NCBI GenBank assembly: GCA_038329845.1
Contig: JBBQNJ010000042.1
Location: forward strand, 1-41,568
Source: JBBQNJ01 sp038329845
GTDB taxonomy: Bacteria > Planctomycetota > Phycisphaerae > Tepidisphaerales > Tepidisphaeraceae
DNA: 41,568 nucleotides
Direction of reading: 5' to 3'
Within the stretch, counting starts at the first letter, position 1; each line of letters opens with the position of its first letter. The position numbers and the translations under genes are program-made. The notes beneath the pieces were generated by a model. That model saw only the letters and a program-made list of their open reading frames with translations, searched no databases and had not been told where the DNA came from. Positions 8,296 to 16,057 of the stretch are shown piece by piece.

Positions 8296-9345
8296 GTGTT
8301 CATCGCCGAAGTTCCCCATCGCACCGGTCATGATCGTCTGCTGCGCCGGTTCGATGTGCATGGCCACGGGGTCGAGATCTCGATGGCCGCGCCCGATCTT
8401 CGCCGGGAAGTCGATGATCTGTTGGGAGATTTCCAGACGCTGCACGCCCCGGGGCCGGCCATCCACGGGCGTCTGTTGCGGTATGACCCGGCAACGGTCC
8501 GGCGGTGTCTATCGGCAAAAGCCGTTCGCGTCACGGGCGCGGGCGAAGCGCTGGAACTGTATCAGGAAGATGAGCGATTCTGGATCATCGACGATCGCTG
8601 GGGCCTGTGCGAACTGAATCTGCTGAAAGGGCAATGGCGGAGCTGGCTGTTGCCGCAGTTCCTTGGGGTGGCGAGCCATGAGGTGGCGGAGATGGCGGTG
8701 CTGTGGCCGATGGCGCAGTTGCTGCGGAATCGGGGGCTGACGTTGTTGCCGGCGGTGTCGATCGCCCGAGCCGGGTGGGCGGGGTTGCTGATCTCGCCGT
8801 ATGGGATCGAAGCGGAACTCAGTACATTGATCCACGCCGGTTATCGTGTGATTGGCCAACGATGGACAGCAATTCGGCAGCACGACGATCAGTTCGATCT
8901 GCTGCGAATGCCCGGCCGGGTTGAGCGAACCGGTTCTCCGGCGTCGCCGCGTTTTGGCTGGGCCACGGCGGGGCGGTCGGTGCAGCACTATCGAGTGGAC
9001 TTAACGGCGGAAAACCTGGGGGCTTCGCTGTCGCATTCGCATTGCGATGCGGTGATGGCGGTGGCACCGGGTCGCCGGCCCCGTGCCGATGTTCGCGCGA
9101 TCCCCCGGGCCATGGCGGCGGGCGCACTGCGGGCGGCGTGGCCGATGCATGAACTGCACCCCCAGCGGCACAGCGGTCAGTTGCCGCTGCGGCTGGCGCG
9201 GGCCGTTGCGTGCAGCCAGTTGCAGTTGTCGCGCAATCCCTGCGAGATCCTCAAAGTGCTGGAACGGGTGCAAAGCAGCGGGAATGAGCCGCTCGTTCGG
9301 CTTCCACAGGTGTGCGATACGCCGCTACGTCGGGCGGCCGGATAA
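8296..9345 (+). CDS. HprK-related protein lacking a functional Walker A motif
   Basis: This protein has 349 residues from GTG 8296. The central segment GLTLLPAVSIARAGWAGLL, then ISPYGIEAELSTLIHAGYR (about 148-184), follows the pattern of HPr-kinase-related proteins, in which 'LH.A.VAR.G.G.LL.GPSGSGKSTL...L..AG.R...DD' is expected. Here the P-loop is replaced by SPYGIEAEL (167-175) and no Lys is available, so ATP binding of the usual kind looks lost. An N-terminal domain of about 130 residues and a C-terminal region ending in a Cys-Asp-containing tail flank it. GTG is preferred to ATG 8290 because AAGGAG (8284-8289) abuts that ATG but lies six bases from the GTG. It sits between two PEP-CTERM genes. 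HprK-related kinases occur in peptide-modifying cassettes, but no PqqD-like partner is visible here. Its 3' end overlaps the convergent gene by 21 bases. Confidence 0.55.
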   Translation: MFIAEVPHRTGHDRLLRRFDVHGHGVEISMAAPDLRREVDDLLGDFQTLHAPGPAIHGRLLRYDPATVRRCLSAKAVRVTGAGEALELYQEDERFWIIDDRWGLCELNLLKGQWRSWLLPQFLGVASHEVAEMAVLWPMAQLLRNRGLTLLPAVSIARAGWAGLLISPYGIEAELSTLIHAGYRVIGQRWTAIRQHDDQFDLLRMPGRVERTGSPASPRFGWATAGRSVQHYRVDLTAENLGASLSHSHCDAVMAVAPGRRPRADVRAIPRAMAAGALRAAWPMHELHPQRHSGQLPLRLARAVACSQLQLSRNPCEILKVLERVQSSGNEPLVRLPQVCDTPLRRAAG

Positions 9346-10104
9346 ATCGCGTAACGAACGGTTGGGACGGCGAGCGAGGAAACCCATGGCGCCGACCATC
9401 AGCAAGGATATGGCCCCGGGAGACGGCAAGGCGCTGGCGAGCGCCTCGATGTGGGTGACATTCGTGGACCCGGATGCCGACGTGGTGTCATCGCCCCAGA
9501 AGACGAAGTTGTTCGAGGCGTAGGGAAAGCCGAAGCTCGAGTAGTCGCGCACGGTTCCGCCGAAGAGGAACGAGCCGTCGACGTTCACCCAGTAGTCGTT
9601 GTTCAGGACGGCCAGGTCATAGGTTCGAGCGGCGGCGGTGGTATTGATGAGTCCCTGCTCGGCATGATGAAAAGCCGTGTCCTGGGCCCATACCCTGTCG
9701 GCCCAGAAGCCCAGCTCGACGCCGCGATGATCGGCTGAGAGCGCGATGAGGCTGAACCCCGCCCGGTCGTCGATCAGGTCGGCATTTTTGTCGCTTCCGG
9801 CGTGGTTGTCGGCGAGAACTTTCAGGTCGATGCGGATCGTGAATCCCGTGGCTCGGTCAAGGGTGGGGACGGACGGGTGGAAGGTGCTGAAATAGCCGGC
9901 CTTGTCGCTGATAGCGGGTGTTGAATCGAGATTCACTCCGCCGGGGATGACGGATTGATTGGCCGAAGCGCCAACGAGCGGGTTGGTGCCATAGAGCCAG
10001 CCTTGAGTTCCAGGCAGCGTGCCGAGCGACCCGTCATACAGCACCGCCGCCGGCGCCAATGCCGGCACCGAGAGAACCCATCCGATCGTCCACGCCATTC
10101 GCAT
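9325..10104 (-). CDS. Secreted PEP-CTERM-type protein
   Basis: The 259-residue protein opens with a short signal peptide (MRMAWTIGWVLSVPALAPAA, then VLYDGSLG). The body resembles a beta-sandwich/LamG-like secreted domain (YFSTFHPSVPTLDRATGFTI, VWAQDTAFHHAEQG, YDLAVLNNDYWVNVDGS). The end is a sorting tail, LPSPGAISLLMVGAMGFLAR, with further Arg residues after it. This is a PEP-CTERM variant with SPG in place of PEP. It is likely surface-attached or exported; its function is unknown. ATG 10104 gives a proper signal peptide and fits a putative promoter about 35 bases upstream; ATG 10098 is the alternative. The stop lies inside the last codons of the convergent HprK-like gene. Confidence 0.8.
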   Translation of the reverse strand: MRMAWTIGWVLSVPALAPAAVLYDGSLGTLPGTQGWLYGTNPLVGASANQSVIPGGVNLDSTPAISDKAGYFSTFHPSVPTLDRATGFTIRIDLKVLADNHAGSDKNADLIDDRAGFSLIALSADHRGVELGFWADRVWAQDTAFHHAEQGLINTTAAARTYDLAVLNNDYWVNVDGSFLFGGTVRDYSSFGFPYASNNFVFWGDDTTSASGSTNVTHIEALASALPSPGAISLLMVGAMGFLARRPNRSLRDLSGRPT

Positions 10105-10136
10105 TGTCGTCCAATCTTCCCCCCCGCACGCCTGAG

Positions 10137-10164
10137 GATATACGAACGGGGGCCGAATGAGCAA
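10137..10164 (-). promoter_or_regulatory. Putative sigma70-type promoter of the minus-strand PEP-CTERM gene
   Basis: On the minus strand TTGCTC (10164-10159) and TATATC (10142-10137) are separated by 16 bases. Each hexamer matches its consensus at four of six positions. The leader to the ATG at 10104 would be about 30 bases. This is pattern matching only. Confidence 0.35.
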
Positions 10165-10361
10165 GGAAAATCCCACAGGGGTGATGCGATTTTTTTGAGA
10201 ATGATCTGAATGGCCCGTCCCTGGATGGTCGAATCCAGCGCCCAAGTCCAAGGACGCCCGCGTGTCGCTGCAGTTCAGGCAATATTGTGAAATCGTAAAC
10301 TAAGTAAATAAGCGTCCCTTTTTGCGGCCGGGCGCGGAACCCGCCTGGGGAGGATCGGCGG

Positions 10362-11261
10362 CTATCCCTTTATTCCGGTGGTGGCGATGCCCTGGATGAA
10401 CGTGCGCTGGGTGAGGAAAAACAGGATGATCACCGGGGCGATGACCAGCAGGCTCATGGCCATCAGCAGGTTCCACTCGGTGCCGCCGTGCTGGGACTGG
10501 AAGGTTTGAAGTCCCAACGAGAGGGTGTATTGCGAGGGGCGCTGGAGGTAGAGCAGCGGCCCGAGGTAGTCGTTCCAGACGGCCATGAAGCTGAACAGGG
10601 CGACGACGGTGAGGGCGGGCCGGGCCAGGGGAAGGATCACGCGGAAGAAGATGCCCAGTTCGCCGCAGCCGTCGATGCGGGCGGCTTCGCTTAGTTCCTC
10701 GGGGACGGTGATGAAGAACTGGCGAAGCAGGAAAATGTTGAACGCCGATCCGAACCAGGCGGGCAGCCACAGGGGTTTGAAAGTTCCCAGGAACTGGATG
10801 GCGGTGGTGTCATCGAGCCATTTATAGATCGTGAACAGGGTGACCATGGTGACGGGGAAGGGGATCATCATGGTGGCGAGCATGATGGCGAAGAGGATGC
10901 CGCGGCCGCGGAAGGCGATCTTGGAAAATCCGTAGGCGACCAGGGCGCTGGAGAAGGTGGTTCCGGCGACGGTGAGGATGGCGATGATCAGGGTGTTGCG
11001 GGCGAAGAGCCGGAAATGGACCTTTTCACTGCGAACGACGGTGAGATAATTTTCCGGGGCGATCGGCTGGGGGATCAGGCGCGGGGGGAACTCCATGGTC
11101 CGCTGGTTGATCTTCAGGCTGGTCGAAAGCATCCAGACGAACGGCAGGAGGAATCCCGCGCAGACCATGAGCAACCCGACATGCACCGCCCAGCGGTGTT
11201 CGCGCCGGGGCTTGATCGAACCGGTGGGGTTGGGCTGTAAAGATGACATTGTCGGCCCCAT
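10362..11261 (-). CDS. Carbohydrate ABC transporter permease, MalG type
   Basis: The product is 299 residues from ATG 11261. Six membrane helices are apparent, the first at VGLLMVCAGFLLPFVWMLST. The coupling loop EEL-SEAARIDGCGELGIFFRVILPLARPAL (about residues 192-220) is the EAA motif that docks on the ATPase. The C-terminal IQGIATTGIKG is typical of MalG/UgpE permeases, which import oligosaccharides together with a MalF-type permease, a binding protein and a shared ATPase. None of those partners is visible on either side in this window, so it is an orphan here. ATG 11249 is an alternative start with GGGG six bases upstream. The natural substrate cannot be assigned. Confidence 0.88.
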   Translation of the reverse strand: MGPTMSSLQPNPTGSIKPRREHRWAVHVGLLMVCAGFLLPFVWMLSTSLKINQRTMEFPPRLIPQPIAPENYLTVVRSEKVHFRLFARNTLIIAILTVAGTTFSSALVAYGFSKIAFRGRGILFAIMLATMMIPFPVTMVTLFTIYKWLDDTTAIQFLGTFKPLWLPAWFGSAFNIFLLRQFFITVPEELSEAARIDGCGELGIFFRVILPLARPALTVVALFSFMAVWNDYLGPLLYLQRPSQYTLSLGLQTFQSQHGGTEWNLLMAMSLLVIAPVIILFFLTQRTFIQGIATTGIKG

Positions 11262-11549
11262 CAACGTAAGCGCACGGCAGTGCGTGTCGAACGCGGGCCA
11301 GAGCGTATCGGGTAAGTTGGCGAATGCAATTTATGGCAGGGGCTTGGGCGCGTTCAACGGGTGCATGACAGTTTTCTCGGTCGGAAGTTCGACTCCCCCG
11401 CGCATCGAATCGATCGATCCATCTCAATTTTGAAATTTGAAACCGAGTCCCTGCATCGCCGAGACATGCCCCGGATCAGACCGGGAGGAAGAACCAGGAT
11501 GAACAGGATAAACAGGATCAAGGCGCGGGGTGAAGGCGGCCGTGATAAG
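11262..11549. other. Intergenic stretch with short tandem repeat and a small stem
   Basis: No gene is supported. At 11470-11485 CCCGG pairs with CCGGG around a six-base loop. At 11493-11519 three 9-bp units (ACCAGGATG, AACAGGATA, AACAGGATC) form an imperfect tandem repeat. A segment near 11375-11395 faintly resembles a tRNA T-arm, but its stem does not pair. Confidence 0.4.
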
Positions 11550-11671
11550 GGGACACCAGGAATGCCATTCACTTAACGTGAAAACGGTCGGGAAAAGCCG
11601 CCTTAGCGGCGCGAGACTGCAGTTGAGTTTGCCGACTTTGACCCTTAAGTGAATGGCATTCGGGACACCAG
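11550..11671 (+). mobile_element. MITE-like element copy 2 (102 bp, 17-bp perfect TIRs, 10-bp flanking direct repeat)
   Basis: The element spans 11560-11661, with GAATGCCATTCACTTAA at 11560-11576 and its exact reverse complement at 11645-11661. The flanking direct repeat is GGGACACCAG at 11550-11559 and 11662-11671. It differs from that of copy 1 after GGGACA, as expected if the flanks are target duplications rather than part of the element. The core is inverted relative to copy 1 and aligns over 100 bases without gaps (87 matches by hand count). No coding potential is evident. Confidence 0.8.
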
Positions 11672-11705
11672 AAAATACGGCGGCCTAACAATGTCTAGTG
11701 TCCCC
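11662..11705. repeat. REP-like palindrome with GGGACAC ends, target of MITE copy 2
   Basis: GGGACACCAGA (11662-11672) pairs with the reverse complement of the right end (11695-11705), GGGACACTAGA running outward, with one mismatch over 11 positions. A central CGGCGGCC lies between them. The MITE interrupts it at the left tip and duplicated its first ten bases. The intact form would be about 44 bp. The right end directly abuts the HEPN gene fragment. Confidence 0.5.
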
Positions 11706-11709
11706 TTTC

Positions 11710-11938
11710 CGGCTCGCCAAGCACTCGAACACCATCTCGGCATTCGGGCGCCACTTGGCCCGCGCCGGCAAGGCACCGCTGGAGTTTCATGCCCCATCTG
11801 ATCGACGCTCACGATCTGCGCCAGGCGGGAGATTACGGTGCGCCGCATTCGATCAGTTGCGATCAACGCGCTGAGCAGATTGAAATCGCCGAGAAGTTCA
11901 TCCATTTCGCTGAACGGGTGCTGGGCTTAAGCGATTAA
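11710..11938 (+). pseudogene. HEPN-domain protein remnant, 5'-truncated and frameshifted
   Basis: Two frames together rebuild the C-terminal part of a HEPN domain. From 11710 the reading RLAKHSNTISAFGRHLARAG, then KAPLEFHA, runs to about 11792. A one-base shift near CATGCCCCATC then moves to LIDAHDLRQAGDYGAPHSIS, CDQRAEQIEIAEKFIHFAER and VLGLSD, ending at TAA 11936-11938. The order HSNTISAF / GK / LIDA.DLRQ..DY / A..FI is typical of HEPN proteins that pair with minimal nucleotidyltransferases as toxin-antitoxin modules. The N-terminal half, and any MNT partner, are missing where the REP-like palindrome begins. A sequencing error could explain the shift but not the truncation. Confidence 0.65.
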
Positions 11939-12220
11939 GCGGCACCGGCAAGGTATTTGATTGATGAACGCTTTTCGGGGGCTGGGGGTTTGCCGAAGAC
12001 AGAGGCATTTGGCCGGTTCGCGGGCGGTCCAGTCGGCAGCGACGTTGTATTGAGGGGCGTGGGGGGGTAAGCTGGGTGGTTTCCGCTTTTTTGGCGGCGG
12101 GTTGAACGTTCCCTTGGACAAACAAGGCCAGGAAGTCGCCTGAGCGGCGGGGGGTGCCCCCGCCGGCGTGGGGCGATGGAATTTTCGACCGGATGCGTGG
12201 AGAACTGGAATATCATTCCC
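11939..12220. other. Intergenic stretch upstream of typA
   Basis: I find no gene, repeat or terminator that I can support in these 282 bases. A weak purine site (GGAA near 12207) is the only ribosome-binding candidate for typA. Confidence 0.3.
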
Positions 12221-14086
12221 ATGAACAAAGTGCGCAGCGACATTCGCAATGTGGCCATTATCGCCCACGTCGATCACGGCAAGACGACGCTGGTCGATGC
12301 GTTGCTCCGCCAGAGCGGCAACTTCCGCGATTCGCAGGTGGCGCAGGATACGCTGCTGGACTCAAACCCGCTGGAGCGGGAGCGCGGGATCACGATTCTG
12401 GCCAAGAACTGCGCCATCAGCTTCAAGGATCCGATGGGATTGGACATCAAGATCAACCTGATCGACACGCCGGGGCATGCGGACTTCGGCGGGGAGGTCG
12501 AGCGCGTGCTGGGGATGGCCGATGGATGTTTTCTGTTGGTGGACGCGGCGGAGGGGGCGATGCCGCAGACGCGGTTCGTGCTGAAAAAGGCATTTCAGCA
12601 CGAGTTGAGGCCGATCGTCATCATCAACAAGATCGACCGCGCCGATGCGCGGGCCGACGCGGTTCTCAACGAGGTATTCGACCTGTTCGTCGAGTTGGGG
12701 GCCGACGATGAGGCGCTGGACTTTCCGGTGCTGTACGCCTCGGGGCGGGCCGGGACGGCATCGTGGTCGCTCGAGGAGCCGGGGGTGGATATTCAGCCGG
12801 TGTTCGAGGCGCTGCTCAAGCATGTGCCAGCGCCGCATGGGGATCCGGACAAGTCGCTTCAGCTTCAGATTACGACGATTCAGTACAACGATTACGTGGG
12901 GCGGATCGGGGTGGGGCGGATCTACAACGGGAAAATCCGTTCGGGCCAGCAGATCAAGATCGTCAAGCGCGACGGAACGATGCAGAACTCGAAGGTGCTT
13001 CAAGTGCAGGCATTCGACGGGCTGGGGCGCAAGACGGTCGAGCAGGCCGAAGCCGGGGACATCGTGGCGCTGGTGGGGCTGGAGTCGGTGGACATCGGGG
13101 ACACGATCTGCGACCTGGTGAATCCGCAGCCGCTGGAGGCGCAGGAGGTCGAGCCGCCGACGTTGACGATGATGTTTACGGTGAACGATTCGCCGTTTGC
13201 GGGCAAGGAAGGCAAGTACGTCACGACACGGAACATCCGCGAGCGATTGGCGCGGGAGCTGGAATCGAATGTGGCGCTGACGGTCGAGGAATCGACGGAT
13301 AAGGGGGCGTTTCGGGTTTCCGGGCGCGGGCTGCTGCATCTGGGGGTGCTGATCGAGACGATGCGCCGCGAGGGGTATGAACTGAGCATTGGCAAGCCGC
13401 AGGTGATCGTTCGGCGCGATCCGCAGACGCAGCAGACGCTCGAGCCGATCGAGTATCTGGTGGTGGATGTGCCGGAAAAGAATCTGGGCGGAGTGATGGA
13501 ACTGGTGGGCAATCGGCGTGGGGAACTGGTGCGGATGGACAATCGCGCCGGGCAGGCGCACCTGGAGTTCACAATTCCCGCCCGAGGGTTGATCGGGCTG
13601 CGGACGCGTTTGCTGAATGCGACGGCGGGGACGGCGGTGATGCACCATAACTTTCACGAATACGCCGCGATTCGCGGGGAAGTGCCGTCGCGCAGTAACG
13701 GGGTGATGATCCAGACGGAGATCGGTCAGGCGAACAATTACGCGCTGAACTATCTCCAGGAGCGCGGGGTGATGTTCGCCGATCACACCGATCCGGTCTA
13801 CGAAGGACAGATCGTGGGGGAACATTGCCGCGACAGCGACATCATGGTCAACACGTGCAAGCTCAAGAAGCTGACGAACGTGCGCACGACGGCGAGCGAT
13901 GAGAACATCATTCTTAAACCGATCCGCAAGATGACGCTCGAGCAGGCGCTGGAATACATCGAGGATGACGAGCTGGTGGAGGTCACGCCGACGAGCATTC
14001 GGCTTCGCAAGTCGTATTTGAAGGAGACCGAGCGCCGCAAGCATGAGCGCAGCGGGAAGAAGGCGGCGGAGGCGGCGGAAGTATGA
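12221..14086 (+). CDS. typA: Translational GTPase TypA/BipA
   Basis: The 621-residue protein has the complete G-domain: G1 AHVDHGKTT (15-23), G2 around ERERGITI, G3 DTPGHADFGGE and G4 NKID. Domain II (IGVGRIYNGKIRSGQQIKIV), EF-G-like domains III and V, and the BipA-specific C-terminal domain follow (YAAIRGEVPSRSNGVMI; CKLKKLTNVRTTASDENI; KPIRKMTLEQALEYIEDDE). BipA binds the 70S ribosome as a GTP-dependent factor and aids 50S assembly and stress adaptation. Length matches the family (about 610). ATG 12221 is preferred over an in-frame ATG at 12176 because homologues begin a few residues before IRNVAIIAHVDHG. It is probably monocistronic or read through into the GT-C gene 114 bases downstream. 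Confidence 0.96.
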   Translation: MNKVRSDIRNVAIIAHVDHGKTTLVDALLRQSGNFRDSQVAQDTLLDSNPLERERGITILAKNCAISFKDPMGLDIKINLIDTPGHADFGGEVERVLGMADGCFLLVDAAEGAMPQTRFVLKKAFQHELRPIVIINKIDRADARADAVLNEVFDLFVELGADDEALDFPVLYASGRAGTASWSLEEPGVDIQPVFEALLKHVPAPHGDPDKSLQLQITTIQYNDYVGRIGVGRIYNGKIRSGQQIKIVKRDGTMQNSKVLQVQAFDGLGRKTVEQAEAGDIVALVGLESVDIGDTICDLVNPQPLEAQEVEPPTLTMMFTVNDSPFAGKEGKYVTTRNIRERLARELESNVALTVEESTDKGAFRVSGRGLLHLGVLIETMRREGYELSIGKPQVIVRRDPQTQQTLEPIEYLVVDVPEKNLGGVMELVGNRRGELVRMDNRAGQAHLEFTIPARGLIGLRTRLLNATAGTAVMHHNFHEYAAIRGEVPSRSNGVMIQTEIGQANNYALNYLQERGVMFADHTDPVYEGQIVGEHCRDSDIMVNTCKLKKLTNVRTTASDENIILKPIRKMTLEQALEYIEDDELVEVTPTSIRLRKSYLKETERRKHERSGKKAAEAAEV

Positions 14087-14094
14087 GTGAGGAA

Positions 14095-14125
14095 GGGACG
14101 GAGGGACGGACGGACGGACGGGCGG
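14095..14125. repeat. GGAC/GGAG tetranucleotide microsatellite
   Basis: Just after the typA stop, about seven GGAC-like units run in tandem with slight variation, between 14095 and 14125. Such tracts can vary in copy number by slippage; no regulatory role is evident. Confidence 0.6.
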
Positions 14126-14200
14126 ATTGGGCATGCACTACGACCGTGTGATGGCGTGACAGCTTCCGGGCGGGAACGGGGACGGTGAGTGCGCGACGGC

Positions 14201-16057
14201 ATGAGCGAATCAACGCTGGAGATTGACGCGGGGCCGGAGATCGGGGCGCCGCATTCGACGGTGGGGCGACGGCGCGGGGCGTGGCGAACGATTCTTCATG
14301 CGATCGTCTTGCTGGCGGTGGCGGGGTGGGCGCTGGAGGCGGGGGTTGAAGCGAGACGCTGGACCTGGGAGATGACCGAACCCATCCGGTTCCGAAGCGA
14401 TATTTCACGCAACTTTTATTGGGGCTACGAAGGCGTTAAGGGCGGGTTGCTGTCGCTGTACGACCGACAGGTGAATCAGGAGCCGCGGGCGCGGCTCTGG
14501 CTGGATTATGCCCCGCTTCGATTGACGTTGATGAACCTGTGGGCACGGGCCACGGTGGCGAAATACCCCGATGCGACGGCATGGCGGGGGGATTTCGAGT
14601 TCAATCGGCCGCTGCTGCGGGTAAACACGGCGATGTCGCTGCTGATGGCGGCGGCGGCTTTTTTCCTGGTGCATCACTGGGTTCGACGAGACCGGCGGGC
14701 CCGCGGCGGTGTGAATGGCCCGCTCACCGGCGCCAATGCCGCGACGGTCGCGGCGCTGCTCGTGTGGTTCAGCCCGGCGGTTTTGATCAGCACCCACGGC
14801 TGGCCGACCTATGACCTGTATATCATTCCGTTTTTCTTGTGGGCGGTCTACCTGGCGAGCCGGGGCTGGTGGTTCAGCGCTGGAGTGATGATCGCCATCG
14901 GAGCGATGTTCAAGGGGCAGCAACTGACCATGGTGCCGCTGTTTTTGCTCTGGCCGCTGTTCATGAAGCGTCCCGGGGCGATGCTGCGGTGGACGGCGGG
15001 AATGCTTGCGGGGCTGGCCGCGGTGGCGCTGCCGTGGGTGATGAGCTATCTGCCGCATGGCGATCCGGCCGAGCTGCGTGCGGTGAACTGGACGGCGGCG
15101 ATCTGGGTGATGTCGGTGTGGGGTGTGGCGACAGCGCCGCTGGCGATCGGGTATTGGGCGCGATCGGCGCGGGCGAAGCGATGGGCGCGGCTCATCGTGG
15201 CACTGATGCCGCTGGCGCTGCTGTGGCCTTGGATCGCCCATCCCTTGTCGATACCGGCGGAGGCGTGGGGATTCATCGCCGCCGCTTCGGTGCTGCTGGC
15301 GACGATTCGGCTGCGGCACTATCGCTTCGTCATTCCGGGCCTGTGCGGCGGGGCGGTGCTGATGAGCATGTTCATCTTGAACGGATCGAGCGCCTGGATG
15401 AAATGCGGTTGGGGGTTCGGCCTGGAGCATTGGCCGCATATGTCGGTGGGAAGCTGCTACAACCTGCCAACGATCATCGGGCAGGCGTACGGGTGGCGCG
15501 ACGTTCATGCGACGCTATTCACTTGGGGCGGACAGCAGGTGAGCATTCGGGCGGCGTTCAACACGGTGTTCTTCATGGTGTTGGCATTGTCGGCCTGGGG
15601 CGTCGCCCGGCGGTATCGGCGAGATGATGCGTGGTTTCTGGTAGCAATCTCGACGCCCTATCTGCTGTTCTTTAATTTTCCGGTGCAGGTGCATGAACGA
15701 TACCTGCTGTTCGGAGCGACGGTGGGGCTGGTGTGCATCGGGCGCAGCGTGGGGATGACGTTGCTGGCAGTGCTGCTGTCGCTGCAATCGGGGCTGATGA
15801 CGATGGACACGATGATCGGTGCCAACTGGCGGGCCAGAGGGGCGACGGCGGCGATGAAGAACCTGTGGGGGGAGGGGATGTTCGATTTCCTGGAACATGT
15901 GCGGGAAGCGGCCAATCCGCACCTGGGGTGGGCGACGTTTCTGGCCGCGCTGGTATTCCTCTGGGTGGGGCTGACGGCGCGGCGATCCCCGACGCTCGAG
16001 GGGCCGGGCCGCGCGGTGGCGCCGAGCCAGCGCTCGGTGGACGATCAGGCGATGTGA
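14201..16057 (+). CDS. GT-C fold membrane glycosyltransferase (ALG6/DUF2029-like)
   Basis: The 618-residue integral membrane protein has about 11-13 hydrophobic segments (for example TILHAIVLLAVAGWALEAG, LLMAAAAFFLVHHWV, LYIIPFFLWAVYLASRGWW). A periplasmic first loop has acidic residues (RLWLDYAPLRL), and there is a STHGWPTYDLY region. FPVQVHERYLLFGATVGL near residue 490 matches the 'HER/HEK' loop of lipid-dependent mannosyl- and glucosyltransferases of the GT-C superfamily. These use polyprenyl-phosphate sugars outside the cytoplasmic membrane, perhaps including one made by a GT2 enzyme such as that at 3885, but no operon link exists. GTG 14189 is an alternative start. The stop overlaps the convergent VWA gene by 13 bases. 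Confidence 0.75.
   Translation: MSESTLEIDAGPEIGAPHSTVGRRRGAWRTILHAIVLLAVAGWALEAGVEARRWTWEMTEPIRFRSDISRNFYWGYEGVKGGLLSLYDRQVNQEPRARLWLDYAPLRLTLMNLWARATVAKYPDATAWRGDFEFNRPLLRVNTAMSLLMAAAAFFLVHHWVRRDRRARGGVNGPLTGANAATVAALLVWFSPAVLISTHGWPTYDLYIIPFFLWAVYLASRGWWFSAGVMIAIGAMFKGQQLTMVPLFLLWPLFMKRPGAMLRWTAGMLAGLAAVALPWVMSYLPHGDPAELRAVNWTAAIWVMSVWGVATAPLAIGYWARSARAKRWARLIVALMPLALLWPWIAHPLSIPAEAWGFIAAASVLLATIRLRHYRFVIPGLCGGAVLMSMFILNGSSAWMKCGWGFGLEHWPHMSVGSCYNLPTIIGQAYGWRDVHATLFTWGGQQVSIRAAFNTVFFMVLALSAWGVARRYRRDDAWFLVAISTPYLLFFNFPVQVHERYLLFGATVGLVCIGRSVGMTLLAVLLSLQSGLMTMDTMIGANWRARGATAAMKNLWGEGMFDFLEHVREAANPHLGWATFLAALVFLWVGLTARRSPTLEGPGRAVAPSQRSVDDQAM

Noticed and set aside
11365..11405. Possible tRNA or tmRNA 3' end (GTTCGACT with nearby CCCCCGCG)
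   Set aside because: The supposed T-stem pairs at only three of five positions, and no acceptor, D or anticodon arm can be drawn upstream.
12362..14134. 590-codon minus-strand open frame opposite typA
   Set aside because: It is entirely antisense to an unmistakable typA and has no domain of its own; it is a codon-bias artefact.
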